Assembly (NCBI RefSeq): GCF_002028455.1
Contig: NZ_MWUM01000007.1
Location: forward strand, 1-64,000
Reading direction: 5' to 3'
Origin: Zoogloea sp. LCSB751
Lineage (GTDB): Bacteria; Pseudomonadota; Gammaproteobacteria; Burkholderiales; Rhodocyclaceae
Length of the DNA stretch: 64,000 bases
Position numbers and translations under genes: made by a program. Numbering within the stretch: the first letter of the stretch is position 1; each line of letters starts with the position of its first letter. Below the pieces are notes generated by a model that worked only from the letters and a program-made list of their open reading frames with translations, had not been told where the DNA came from and searched no databases. Positions 52,094 through 60,730 of this stretch are shown here, piece after piece.

Positions 52094-52525
52094 TCACTCA
52101 CAACGCACCTTGGCGACACCATAGAGGGCCTGCTCCAACGTCAGATCCGTCCGCGTCAGGACCGTGTCCAGCGTCGCGGGTGGTATCCAGTGCCCCTTCT
52201 GGCGTCTGACCAATTCCAGGACGACTTCGGCGAGGTAGTTCATGTAGTGGCCCTGCAGGGAGTCGAAGTCCTCGACATGCCAGGCCTTGTCTTCACTTTC
52301 GACCAAGAGGCGTGTGATCAGCCGGAAAGGGGCTTCTGCACGCAGCACGCCTGGATTTTGCGTAGTGGGCTCGTCGTCACTCAGGGCTTCACAGATATCC
52401 CGTGCGATCAGGTTCAACCACTCGTCGGTCATGTTGACGGGGAGTGCGGCGTCGAAGGGACCGCTGAGGATCTCAGCCTGCAAACGGTCAAGGTCGGTAT
52501 CTGGTATGTCTTCACGGTTAAGCAT
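52094..52525 (-). CDS. Hypothetical protein downstream of the TniQ gene
   Basis: 143 aa, acidic and helical: MLNREDIPDTDLDRLQAEIL, TDEWLNLIARDICEALSDDEP, GHYMNYLAEVVLELVRRQKGHW, LTLEQALYGVAKVR. Not recognised. The start at 52525 overlaps the end of the long tniQ gene, so it belongs to the same operon and may assist target selection (inference). Confidence 0.65.
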   Translation of the reverse strand: MLNREDIPDTDLDRLQAEILSGPFDAALPVNMTDEWLNLIARDICEALSDDEPTTQNPGVLRAEAPFRLITRLLVESEDKAWHVEDFDSLQGHYMNYLAEVVLELVRRQKGHWIPPATLDTVLTRTDLTLEQALYGVAKVRCE

Positions 52526-54431
52526 TGCCCGACTCCTGGGTTTGGAGAGGTTGGTCAAGAAGGTGCTCCACGTCGCTGCGCAGATAGAAGTACTGCCGGC
52601 ATCCATCGATAGCAGGGCCTACCACAGGGTGAATTTGCAGGCGGTGAAGGGCTTGTTTGGGCGAAGTGCCCGAGCGCTTGGCGATCTCCACCAAGGAGAT
52701 GTAACGCGCCTTGAACTTCGCGATCCCGTCGCGAGAAACTCGACGCACCTGCGTCAGCGGGGACGACGTGCTTTCCAGGAGACCGCATCGAACCAGGTGG
52801 TAGGCCACTTGAGCCTTGATCCCCAGAATTCCGGCCGCGTCGGTGATCGAGTAGCTCCTGCCGTTGGACTCACGCCAGTGCGCAAGCCAGGCCTGTACTC
52901 CCCGACGAGGAAGCAGCAGACCTCCCAGCCCAGTGCTTTCCATGTCGCGGGTGTGAGCCGCCGCGAGCACGCCTGATTGAAGCGCATGAAGCAGTGCGGG
53001 GAATGCCCCGGCCTCCAGGCGCCAGGCCTTGAGAATCTGCACGAGCGGAACGCAGTCCGGGGGTTCTTCGTCGGCTACTGGAGCTTGGCCTGCCAAGTGC
53101 GTGCGGCCCAGGTCATCCAGTTGATGCTTGGAAATCAGCCACGTTGCCGCTCCATGTCCTGCTGTCGAAAGAAGCGGTTTGATCATGTCTGCCGCGATCA
53201 ACTCGCGAACACGGTGCTTGGGAAGCTGTAGATAGGTGGCCGCGTCCTTCAGAGTGAGGCCATCAGCGATCAAGGTGGCAATAGGTTCGACCTGCGAAGC
53301 AGGAAAAGACCACGCACGACGGCCGCTGGGCTGGGCCGCAATGTCGGCTTCGACCCACCCGACCAGGTGCAACTGCCGGACACGAGCCGGAGTTGTGCCT
53401 GCCGCTGCGGCGATAGCCTGGGCTGTCTTCCGACTGCCGGTGGTTCGGGTGCCAAGGCGGCGGTTACGACGACACAACAGCCCCCACCAGTGTTCTCGGA
53501 GGTAGTCCTCGAATGCGTCGCGCAGAAAGGCAAACTCGTCCCCCTCGAAATCCCGGTACAGCCAGCGGTACAGGCGCCCGAAGGTTCGAACCAAGCTGAA
53601 CGATGGTTCCGCATGTCGCTGCAAATCGTCCAGGTAGTGATAAAAGCCAGCAGGCCAGGCGGCGAGCAGACTGGCGAGTTGCCGATTCACCGCAATGGCC
53701 AGATCAAGACGGTGGAGCCCAGGTATCTGGCCGCTGCGACTTTCCCGCTCGGCATCGAAGAGCGCGGCTACACGATGAAAGAGTGTCATCCAGGCAGGCA
53801 CGCTCAACGAAGGGATGCCCTCCTGGACTTGCCCTGCCAAGGCACCCTGAAAGGCAAGCTGGAGCCGGAGCTCATCATCGGTGACACGCTCAACGGGGAT
53901 GCCAATCAGCGAAGCGCCGCACAGGCAGCGGTCGAGCACGGCTCGTTCTGGCCGTTGATACTGATGGCAGACAGCGCAGGTGTCCCATAGATAGCACTTG
54001 TGCTCAGGACACACGACGCATAGCTTGATCACCCACCGAGCTTGCAGAAACCGCTGCTCGGCGAGGCAATGGGGGCACCAGCGCAAGTGGTCATGGCAGT
54101 AATCGGATGGGGTTAGGCCCTCAGCCAACACTTGTTCAACGCGACAGAAGCGCGGCCAGGGTCCCGACAAGAAACTCCATTCGGCAGGAGACAAGCGCAG
54201 CGCGTACCTGACCGAGGAGATGGATCCCGTGCGCCTCGGCCCCAAACCACGCCACAGGGCACGGGGTGATTCATAACCATTAGCCTCCGCGACCCGTACC
54301 AGATAGCCGTACGCCCACTCACCCGGATAAGGCCTCGGGCGCACCGGGAGACCACGACGCCGCCACCAACACCCACCTCCCGTCACCGACACGGCAGCGG
54401 ATGCGTGGTAAATCGGCTCAAACCGCTGCAC
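52518..54431 (-). CDS. tniQ: TniQ/TnsD-like target selector, long form with several HTH modules
   Basis: 637 aa from GTG 54431, which has an AGGAG 6 nt upstream and lies within the end of the preceding tniQ gene. TniQ N-terminus (PRPYPGEWAYGYLVRVAEANGYES), zinc fingers (RWCPHCLAEQ, VVCPEHKCYLWDTCAVC, DRCLCG), then a long C-terminal part with repeated helix-turn-helix-like segments (QAIAAAAGTTPARVRQLHLVGWV; TLKDAATYLQLPKHRVRELI; SITDAAGILGIKAQVAYHLV; SLVEIAKRSGTSPKQALHRL). This is the shape of TnsD, which binds an attachment site and recruits TnsC. Confidence 0.8.
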   Translation of the reverse strand: MQRFEPIYHASAAVSVTGGGCWWRRRGLPVRPRPYPGEWAYGYLVRVAEANGYESPRALWRGLGPRRTGSISSVRYALRLSPAEWSFLSGPWPRFCRVEQVLAEGLTPSDYCHDHLRWCPHCLAEQRFLQARWVIKLCVVCPEHKCYLWDTCAVCHQYQRPERAVLDRCLCGASLIGIPVERVTDDELRLQLAFQGALAGQVQEGIPSLSVPAWMTLFHRVAALFDAERESRSGQIPGLHRLDLAIAVNRQLASLLAAWPAGFYHYLDDLQRHAEPSFSLVRTFGRLYRWLYRDFEGDEFAFLRDAFEDYLREHWWGLLCRRNRRLGTRTTGSRKTAQAIAAAAGTTPARVRQLHLVGWVEADIAAQPSGRRAWSFPASQVEPIATLIADGLTLKDAATYLQLPKHRVRELIAADMIKPLLSTAGHGAATWLISKHQLDDLGRTHLAGQAPVADEEPPDCVPLVQILKAWRLEAGAFPALLHALQSGVLAAAHTRDMESTGLGGLLLPRRGVQAWLAHWRESNGRSYSITDAAGILGIKAQVAYHLVRCGLLESTSSPLTQVRRVSRDGIAKFKARYISLVEIAKRSGTSPKQALHRLQIHPVVGPAIDGCRQYFYLRSDVEHLLDQPLQTQESGNA

Positions 54432-55776
54432 GGGTGACTCCTGCCGCGTGACACGCGAGTTCGCAGAGGTATTGCAGGTGTGCGCTGGATACCGTTCGTA
54501 GCTGTGCATCCAGCACCTGGATGAAGAGCTCCGGACTAGCATTTGCCAGCAGAGGACGAGCCGGCGGCCAGACAACGGCGAAGCGGCGGAAGCGCTGTGG
54601 AGAGATCTTTGTCCTGGCCGCGTTGACGAGGATATTGATCAGCAGCATGCGGAACCGCGCATCGAGATTGTCCAAGTGAAGCACAGGCGAACTGGGAGCC
54701 ACTCTTGGCGCCTCCTCCACCTCCATCCGGTCGCGAAGATCGGACCACCAATCTCTCAATGACGTGATGCGCTGCTGCCGTTCTGAAATGCTGAGCGCTG
54801 GATTGAAGATCAACGTTGGTGGTGGGCCGATGGGCGACCGTAAATGCTCGACCACTGCCCACGCACTCTGAAGCAGGTCTGCCGGTAGTTCCGAAGACAA
54901 CGCCCCGGTATTGGCCAGGTAATCGAGCAGCCGCTTCGACGGATGGGCATCGTCAAGCAGCAAGACAAGACTGTTCTGGTCATGCCGGTGGCGGAAGCAA
55001 AGTAATCGCCGAATCCGGGCCGCCATCCCATCGGGCCAGTCGCGAAGGAGGTATCCAACCCGACGCCCAGGCCGAGGTTCTGGGGGCATCGGGTTTTGGC
55101 TTGTTTCCGTGATCAACGCGACGAGCCTCTGCAGCCAGAAGAGTGCCTCATAGGTTTGGCGCAGGTTCGCGGCGATGCGCCCGGCCGAACTGGGTGATCC
55201 CCATGGGAAGGGCAGCCCGCTGGCGGCTGCAACCACTTGCGCGAGCTGCCTGAGTGATCCCGACGCCGGTCGACTGGGCAGGCTTGAAAGGGGCTTGCCA
55301 CAACGACAGGTCCAGTCCGGCCCCATGCTTGGCCATGTCAGTTCATTTCCGCACTCGCAGCGATGCACGAGCAGGCCGCCGTGGCGCGGACATACATCCA
55401 CCAGGGGCAACTCCCAGAGGGCCAGATGAACACCGTACTCCGCCAAGCAGTAAGGGCAGATGCGTACTTTCGACGAGTAAGCGCGCTGCCAGTGGCGCCC
55501 CTTACGTCTCGGCGCGGCTTCAGGCAGAGTGAAGCGTTCCTCCACCCATATCTTGTGATCTGCAAGGGAGGCCTGGCCGGTGAGGCTGCAAATCAGCTCC
55601 CAAGCCTCCTCGCGTGCCGAAGCGTCCTCGGAGCGGTACAGGGTTGAAAGCGCACGGTGCAGCGCCTCCGGCATCCAGTGACCGTTCGTACCGAAATGCC
55701 GGCTCACAAACCCGGCCAGACTCTCGCCCGGCTGGCGTGTGGGTCGGAGGGGATAGCCTGCCAGTTCAAGCAGCAT
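54418..55776 (-). CDS. tniQ: TniQ/TnsD-like protein, short form
   Basis: 452 aa from the ATG at 55776, preceded by GGAGG. N-terminal TniQ motif (AGYPLRPTRQPGESLAGFVSRHFG), zinc-finger cysteines (ICPYCLAEYG, DVCPRHGGLLVHRCECGNE, WTCRCGK) and a C-terminal domain without obvious HTH repeats. It overlaps tnsC by 11 bp and the longer tniQ by 14 bp. Two different TniQ proteins after one TnsC suggest two target choices or a hetero-oligomer, as for TnsD and other TniQ homologues in Tn7-like elements. Confidence 0.82.
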   Translation of the reverse strand: MLLELAGYPLRPTRQPGESLAGFVSRHFGTNGHWMPEALHRALSTLYRSEDASAREEAWELICSLTGQASLADHKIWVEERFTLPEAAPRRKGRHWQRAYSSKVRICPYCLAEYGVHLALWELPLVDVCPRHGGLLVHRCECGNELTWPSMGPDWTCRCGKPLSSLPSRPASGSLRQLAQVVAAASGLPFPWGSPSSAGRIAANLRQTYEALFWLQRLVALITETSQNPMPPEPRPGRRVGYLLRDWPDGMAARIRRLLCFRHRHDQNSLVLLLDDAHPSKRLLDYLANTGALSSELPADLLQSAWAVVEHLRSPIGPPPTLIFNPALSISERQQRITSLRDWWSDLRDRMEVEEAPRVAPSSPVLHLDNLDARFRMLLINILVNAARTKISPQRFRRFAVVWPPARPLLANASPELFIQVLDAQLRTVSSAHLQYLCELACHAAGVTRAAV

Positions 55777-56737
55777 GGGCACGCCTCCGCGAAGGTCGAT
55801 CCACCAGAGCCCCCCGCTCGAAGGGCTCCCCTGCCCTGTCCAGGCGCCGAAAATCGAAATTCGGACAGAAGGGATTGAGCGCGCCAACCCCTTGAGGCCA
55901 GATCTCGGCAGTGAATGCGGTTTCCAGCTCCGCCAGAGTGATCTCGGACACCTCCCGCTCGAACACCAAGCGAATCGCCCCGATCAGCAGAGACTTGACG
56001 TAAGCGACCCTTCCATCCGTGGCCGCGTGTAGCCGGTATGCGAGCTCGTTCCAAGTCGTTGCGCCCTTGTTGAAGGGCACTGGCAGAGAAGGAGTCAGGG
56101 ACGTGAACAGCCGCAGACACTGGGTTTCGATGGAGTTGTCGGGATCCTGTCCCAAGGCCATCTGCAGACGGCGCGTGAAGCGGCGCCGTAGCTGCTCATT
56201 GACCCTAAGCAGGTCCTCGACCCGAGGCAGGCCCAGAAGCACTGTGGGCACCTGGACATCGTCCATCAAGCCTTTGAGCCAGTCCCCCACCATGTACTGG
56301 GTGGGGGACTGGCCCCGGTCCTGGATATGGTTGGCTTCGTCGAACATCAGGAGCTCGGCGCCGCAGGCTCGCGAAAGACGTGCAGCCCGGGCTGTCTTGG
56401 CGGAGGTCGTACCCGTCGTTGGAGCCGGATCCCCCAGGCGGGCCAGCATGGCTTCGGCCACGCTGGCGATGGTTGCAGCCGGTGGAATCGGTACGACGAG
56501 GACCGGCACCACATCGCGCTCCGGCAAGGTCGCACGTGGATAGCGTTCTACCAGCGCTTTACAGAGCGTCGTCTTACCCGTGCCGGACTCCCCGGTCACC
56601 AGCAGATGCTGGGCGACGCTGGTCTGCCGGTAGAGTTGGACGAGCCTGTCGATCTCGTTGAAGGCCGATACGAATGGAGGAAACTGCAGGTATTCGCTGG
56701 TGAACACCCGCAGGGCTTCGAATTCTGCGACGTTCAT
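55766..56737 (-). CDS. tnsC: TnsC/TniB-like AAA ATPase
   Basis: 323 aa. Walker A GESGTGKTT with Lys55, Walker B LLMFDEAN with D133 and E134, sensor-like TVLLGLPRVEDLL and the RRRFTRRL arginine region. This is the ATPase that links target selection (TniQ) to the transposase. It overlaps the tnsB end by 4 bp. Confidence 0.9.
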   Translation of the reverse strand: MNVAEFEALRVFTSEYLQFPPFVSAFNEIDRLVQLYRQTSVAQHLLVTGESGTGKTTLCKALVERYPRATLPERDVVPVLVVPIPPAATIASVAEAMLARLGDPAPTTGTTSAKTARAARLSRACGAELLMFDEANHIQDRGQSPTQYMVGDWLKGLMDDVQVPTVLLGLPRVEDLLRVNEQLRRRFTRRLQMALGQDPDNSIETQCLRLFTSLTPSLPVPFNKGATTWNELAYRLHAATDGRVAYVKSLLIGAIRLVFEREVSEITLAELETAFTAEIWPQGVGALNPFCPNFDFRRLDRAGEPFERGALVDRPSRRRAHAA

Positions 56738-58701
56738 CCGTGCTTCCCTCGCGAGAGCTGGAAGGTGGGCAGCGGCGCGGGTGGTTCGTCGAGAGCCGCC
56801 TTCGGTGTCGGGACGGGTTTAGTGACGGGCTTGGGAGGCGTGCCAGGATCAAGTCGGGCCTCGGGATGAGTGCTGGTCTTGCCGTGGATATTGGCCGCCC
56901 GGCGCCGGCTGCGCTGTTTGCGTCCCTTGAGCAGTTCATCCACCGCAATGGCTAGGTCGTACTTGGCTTTGGCCAGGGCGTCGGGGTTCTCGGCGGAGTG
57001 ACCGTTTTCACGGACCTGCTGCTGGATGAGCTCGTGCTGGAGGAGTGTAAGGCCCTTGGCGTAAGCCTGGTTCAAGGCCGGAACCGTCACCGGATCCTGC
57101 TGTTCGGGCGCCCAGACCTGGATACTGCCCAGGTCCTCGGCGTCGAAAACGAGCCGGAGCTTGATCCCCGGTCCCCAGGTGCGCAGGATGGGATCGAGAT
57201 CGGGACCCGAGTAGCGGATCCCTTTCAGGACGATCCCATCTCGACGCAGGGTGCGCTCCTCGGCCATGCCGATCCTGCGCCGCAAGTCGTCCAGACTCCC
57301 CGGCAACTCGGGAGTATGACGCTTCAAGCCTTCGTGCCACTTGGCCCAGGGGGTCGTGCCGACGCCCCGGTGGACGGTTTGGGCGTAAATATCCAGCAGC
57401 CACTTTTCGAGGAGGTGCTTGAACTCGGCCAGAGTCAGAAGTGCATGCTTCTGGGAGTCGTAGTCGCCCCGGTCTTCCAGTCGGGCCAGACTGGTCCCCG
57501 GCAACTGGTGGGTCAGGAAGTAGTTGATCGTCTTGAGAAAGCGCTCGATGGTGCCCTTGAACCACGGTTGCTTCTTGGGGCAATACTGGATGTGGATTCC
57601 GAGGTCCATGGCCACGCTGTCCAGAGCCGTGGAGTAAAACTCCAGGCCGTTGTCGACGACTAGGGAGGCGATCAAACCGTAGCAAGGCCACGCGTGCTCC
57701 ACGGGCAAATCCGGTATGACCTCCTTTACCGGGGTTTTGGGCAGGATGGCATGGCGTAAGCCACCGACAACAGCGGCGGCGGAGGTGCCGCCAAAGCTGA
57801 GGTAGTAGCCGACTGGGAAGCGGCTGTAGACGTCGATAAACAGTGTCAGAACCGGTCGACCAAGGGGGAGGCCCGTGATCTCGTCGATCAGGAAGAGGTC
57901 GAGGGGCGTGTGGTCTACCTCAACGCGCATCAGGATGCCGTCGACGACAGGCCCCGCTTTGACGACCCGATAGCGGCGATCCGCAACATGCTTCCCCTCG
58001 GCGAGCCGCGTCTGGTCATAGGCTTCAAGTCGCCTGAATAAGCGATATACCGTTCTCACCGAGGGGAGGCGGAGTGGGGCATTCGGGAGACGCTTGGCGT
58101 TCTCGGCGCAGATTTTCCCTTCAAGGCGCGTGAAGATGGATTTGATGGTTGCCGACGGACTGGCTCGAAAGGCTTCCTCAGCCGCCTCCGCGAAAAACTC
58201 TCGAATCTGCTCCGACTGCCGTGCCCCCGCTCTGCCTCGGCGGTCATACCGAGGAATCAAGGCGCGAGCATCCTGATGCCACCGGTAGATCTGGTGCCAC
58301 CGATAGATGGTTATCGGTGCCGGGGGATGTGGATCGTTGATGCGTTTGGAGACTTCGGCAATCAATGGAGACAGGTGATACGGAGTCAAGGGGATCTGCC
58401 CAGCCTCCTGAATCGCGTCCAGATAGGCCATTCGCGTGCGCACTTTTGCCTGAATGTGGCTGGGAAGCTCTGCCAATGGCCGCTGATATACCTGAGCAGC
58501 AGGAGCCGTGTCAGTGCCATGAGGCATACACAGCTGCCCTGCACCGAAGGCAGCCAAGAGTTCCTGCCGGGAACTCAGTACAGTCTGTCCGTCGCTCAGG
58601 CGCTCCAGCACAACCTGATCACCCGTCCCCAGGCGCTCGATCCGGTGAGCGGCACCGTCCCACTCAAAAACCAAACCGGTCCGAAAGGCGAAACCACGCA
58701 T
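56734..58701 (-). CDS. tnsB: TnsB-like DDE transposase
   Basis: 655 aa, Mu/TnsB class. N-terminal DNA-binding domains are followed by an RNase H-like core with D263 (VEVDHTPLD), D350 (LVVDNGLEF) and E386 (FKGTIERFLK), then a Mu-type C-terminal beta-barrel and a Pro-rich tail (PKPVTKPVPTPKA) that likely contacts TnsC. The ATG at 58701 has CAGGAGAG upstream. A near-perfect 18-bp tandem duplication gives IYRWHQIYRWHQ at residues 132-143. It overlaps the tnsA end by 38 bp. Confidence 0.9.
   Translation of the reverse strand: MRGFAFRTGLVFEWDGAAHRIERLGTGDQVVLERLSDGQTVLSSRQELLAAFGAGQLCMPHGTDTAPAAQVYQRPLAELPSHIQAKVRTRMAYLDAIQEAGQIPLTPYHLSPLIAEVSKRINDPHPPAPITIYRWHQIYRWHQDARALIPRYDRRGRAGARQSEQIREFFAEAAEEAFRASPSATIKSIFTRLEGKICAENAKRLPNAPLRLPSVRTVYRLFRRLEAYDQTRLAEGKHVADRRYRVVKAGPVVDGILMRVEVDHTPLDLFLIDEITGLPLGRPVLTLFIDVYSRFPVGYYLSFGGTSAAAVVGGLRHAILPKTPVKEVIPDLPVEHAWPCYGLIASLVVDNGLEFYSTALDSVAMDLGIHIQYCPKKQPWFKGTIERFLKTINYFLTHQLPGTSLARLEDRGDYDSQKHALLTLAEFKHLLEKWLLDIYAQTVHRGVGTTPWAKWHEGLKRHTPELPGSLDDLRRRIGMAEERTLRRDGIVLKGIRYSGPDLDPILRTWGPGIKLRLVFDAEDLGSIQVWAPEQQDPVTVPALNQAYAKGLTLLQHELIQQQVRENGHSAENPDALAKAKYDLAIAVDELLKGRKQRSRRRAANIHGKTSTHPEARLDPGTPPKPVTKPVPTPKAALDEPPAPLPTFQLSRGKHG
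58273..58308. repeat. 18-bp tandem duplication inside tnsB
   Basis: Units 58273-58290 and 58291-58308 match at 16 of 18 positions (core TGCCACCGRTAGAT). In protein this doubles IYRWHQ in the N-terminal DNA-binding region without a frame change. Confidence 0.75.
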
Positions 58702-59386
58702 GGTCGCTCTCCTGAGAAAGATGCAGCTGGGTGTCGAAGTCCACGGGGTGATCAAGATTGCAGGTGAGTCGCCCGGCTATCAGCAACGAGAGAGGGTCCA
58801 AGCCAACTGGGGTGAGCACCTCCTTGGTTGCTTGAATCGAAGCCGGAAAATGCACTGCCAGCCGCTCCAGGGCGACGTCGCACTTCAGCAGAGATGGACA
58901 GATACGCGGGGCCTGGTGGTAGATCCAGCGCAGGTTGCCCAGACGCGGCTCGACACGGAGTTGCAGGTCGGTCAGAACGACAAACATGCGACCGATGCGG
59001 GTGAAGTGTTCGGTAATGCGGTCGAGCTTGTGTTTGGTCTCAGCCTCGGCAGCCAGCTCTTTAGGCTTGATCTCCACAAGCACTGACGAACCATCGGCCA
59101 AAAACAGCTCGAAGTCCGGTGTGTAGCGGCGCAGGCGATTGCCATCCGGATACTGGATGGTTTCGGGCTGTTCCGTGTAGACCAAGATCAGGGGCGAGGT
59201 CTCGAAGTGATAAATGGCATCCAGCTCCAGAAGTCCCTCGTGGTGGACCATCCGGCCCGTCTTGCGGCTGGGGAACTTGCCCCGGACGATGCCGCCGGTG
59301 TGGCGGAGGATGGTCCGGGCGCGTTGGTGCGGCAGGCCAGCGGGCGCGAGGCCGTGCCACGTGCCTTTCCATGAAAGCGAAGTCAT
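58664..59386 (-). CDS. tnsA: TnsA-like endonuclease
   Basis: 240 aa from the ATG at 59386 (ribosome binding site GGAAGGAA). The TnsA nuclease core is visible: SRKTGRMVHHEGLLELD (E50/E54), RYTPDFEL (D91) and VLVEIKPKE (E105, K107). The C-terminal part (IYHQAPRICPSLL, VLTPVGLDPLSLLIAGRL) fits the TnsA C-terminal domain that meets TnsC. Its presence points to cut-and-paste transposition as in Tn7, rather than the cointegrates of TnsA-less relatives. Confidence 0.85.
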   Translation of the reverse strand: MTSLSWKGTWHGLAPAGLPHQRARTILRHTGGIVRGKFPSRKTGRMVHHEGLLELDAIYHFETSPLILVYTEQPETIQYPDGNRLRRYTPDFELFLADGSSVLVEIKPKELAAEAETKHKLDRITEHFTRIGRMFVVLTDLQLRVEPRLGNLRWIYHQAPRICPSLLKCDVALERLAVHFPASIQATKEVLTPVGLDPLSLLIAGRLTCNLDHPVDFDTQLHLSQESDHAWFRLSDRFGF

Positions 59387-59600
59387 CGCGATTCCTTCCG
59401 GTGCCGGTGTGAGGGCGTGAGAGCCCGTACCGGCACCATCGATGTGGTTCGATATGCCCGGTTTTGGGCGTAAAACGTCCCTTTCTAGGGTCAATGACCT
59501 TTGAAAAAACCGGGGATGGGGATGAAATCGACCTTGACGCATCCAAGACGGATCGCGATACTTTGCTCACCACAGCGCGGATCGCGAGATCCCGGTAACA

Positions 59601-59632
59601 GCGGGTCAGGCCGGAAGGTTTGGCCCGTTTTT
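59601..59632 (+). terminator. Intrinsic terminator facing right, without an upstream plus-strand gene
   Basis: GGGTCAGGCC and GGTTTGGCCC pair over 10 positions (three G-T) around a GGAA loop, followed by GTTTTT at 59627-59632. On the plus strand nothing recognisable precedes it, so it may end a small RNA from the tnsA upstream gap or protect the XRE gene from read-through. Confidence 0.45.
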
Positions 59633-60056
59633 ACATTCTGACGCCCTCCTCAGTCTTGCGCCGCCGAAGGCGCTTCACAGGCTCGTGCTCCTGTTGCCGG
59701 ACGGTATCCGGCAGATCCACAAGCTCCCGAATCATGCGGGCCTGAGCCGGATGAAGCTCACGGAGGCGCCGCTTCAGGGCGGCTAGCATCAGGTAAATCT
59801 CGGGATGGGAGTCGGCATCGAGCACGAGCTTGCGGTCAGAGACCTCGGCGGCGCTGCGCAGGGCAGCCTCTTCGGTGCGGGACAAAGCAAGCCCTTCAAC
59901 CAGCTTGTCGACGAACTCAGGTGTCGGGGGCCCCTTGAGTCCCACCTCGAGGGCAGAGATGTAGGTCTGGTCGTACCCGATCAGCTCAGCGAGCTCGTTC
60001 TGCCGGATGCCGTGGCGCATCCGCAGCTCGTGGAGGTGGTGGGCAAAGGGGCTCAT
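59631..60056 (-). CDS. XRE-family transcriptional regulator
   Basis: 141 aa. The N-terminal helix-turn-helix is typical (HELRMRHGIRQNELAELIGYDQTYISALEVGLKGPP). A C-terminal helical tail follows (LMLAALKRRLRELHPAQARMIRELVDLP). It lies upstream of tnsA on the same strand with a 244-bp gap. A 25-bp palindrome about 85 bp upstream is a good candidate for its operator. It probably controls the transposition genes. Confidence 0.85.
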   Translation of the reverse strand: MSPFAHHLHELRMRHGIRQNELAELIGYDQTYISALEVGLKGPPTPEFVDKLVEGLALSRTEEAALRSAAEVSDRKLVLDADSHPEIYLMLAALKRRLRELHPAQARMIRELVDLPDTVRQQEHEPVKRLRRRKTEEGVRM

Positions 60057-60138
60057 GGCGCCGGAGATTGTGGGTGGGATGACCCATAAGCTACGTTGCT
60101 ATGGCACAGACGTCAACGTCTTAAGTGACTGATTTTAT

Positions 60139-60163
60139 GAAAGTATTGACCGTCAATACTTTC
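60139..60163. promoter_or_regulatory. 25-bp palindrome upstream of the XRE gene
   Basis: Perfect 12-bp arms GAAAGTATTGAC (60139-60150) and GTCAATACTTTC (60152-60163) around one C. The size and place suit an operator of the XRE repressor. Confidence 0.65.
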
Positions 60164-60202
60164 GACTTTAGAAGGTTGTGGGTTTTCAGGAGCTTAGGAG
60201 GA

Positions 60203-60246
60203 GCGAAAGCTGAATAATGAGCTGACTGACTTTCGCCTGCGAAAGT
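60203..60246. repeat. GCGAAAG repeats, possible transposase-binding sites
   Basis: GCGAAAGCTGAATAATGAG at 60203 and GCGAAAGTTGAATGAG at 60239 are direct repeats 36 bp apart; ACTTTCGC (60229-60236) and GCGAAAGT (60239-60246) form a palindrome. Related ACTTTCGAC sits at 60159. Repeats of this type outside tnsA could be TnsB sites at the right end, or further regulator sites. The rest of 60057-60389 holds no gene. Confidence 0.4.
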
Positions 60247-60389
60247 TGAATGAGCCCCATGTTTAGATTGCCCTCTTAAGCATGCCTTGACCCAATGGAA
60301 TAGAGTCGGTCATTCCCGGCTTCCACCAAAATTGCCCGGGAAGCTTATCCGCACCGAAGACTACCTGTTCCACCGACCACATGTGCTTG

Positions 60390-60722
60390 TCAGACCCAAA
60401 CGACTTTGCCGCCTCTCAAAAAATAGTGCGCCCTACACCCTTCTCTCCGCCAGACAGATGGCGCCAAAGTGGGATGCCCCTTTTTGTCGACCTGCAGCGT
60501 CCAGTGAGGATGAGCCTCGTGAATCAGCGGAAGTTCCACCGGGTGGCCACACCCGCAAGGGCACCGCATAATGACCGACCATGCTTCTCCATCCTCTCGC
60601 AACAAAAACAAATCCCTCGTAGGCAATTTACTAGGCGGCAATTCGTCGTGAACCTCAATTATCTTTCGAGGAGGAGTCAACCACTCAGTCAACTTGAGCC
60701 AACCAAGCTTCAGTTTGTTCAT
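60390..60722 (-). CDS. DUF6527 family protein of the ubiquitin-like operon
   Basis: 110 aa. It has the DUF6527 Cys pattern CPCGCGHPVELPL and a later GCRAHYFLRGGKVVWV, a probable zinc-binding unit with LAPSVWRREG between. DUF6527 genes often accompany prokaryotic multi-ubiquitin/E1/JAB genes. Its role is unknown. The start at 60722 has an AGGAG that overlaps the stop of the E1-JAB gene. Confidence 0.82.
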   Translation of the reverse strand: MNKLKLGWLKLTEWLTPPRKIIEVHDELPPSKLPTRDLFLLREDGEAWSVIMRCPCGCGHPVELPLIHEAHPHWTLQVDKKGHPTLAPSVWRREGCRAHYFLRGGKVVWV

Positions 60723-60730
60723 GATTGCTC

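Noticed and set aside
52518..60056. CRISPR-associated transposon
   Set aside because: tnsABC with tniQ could suggest it, but no cas6/7/8 or cas12k gene and no repeat-spacer array were found in the window.
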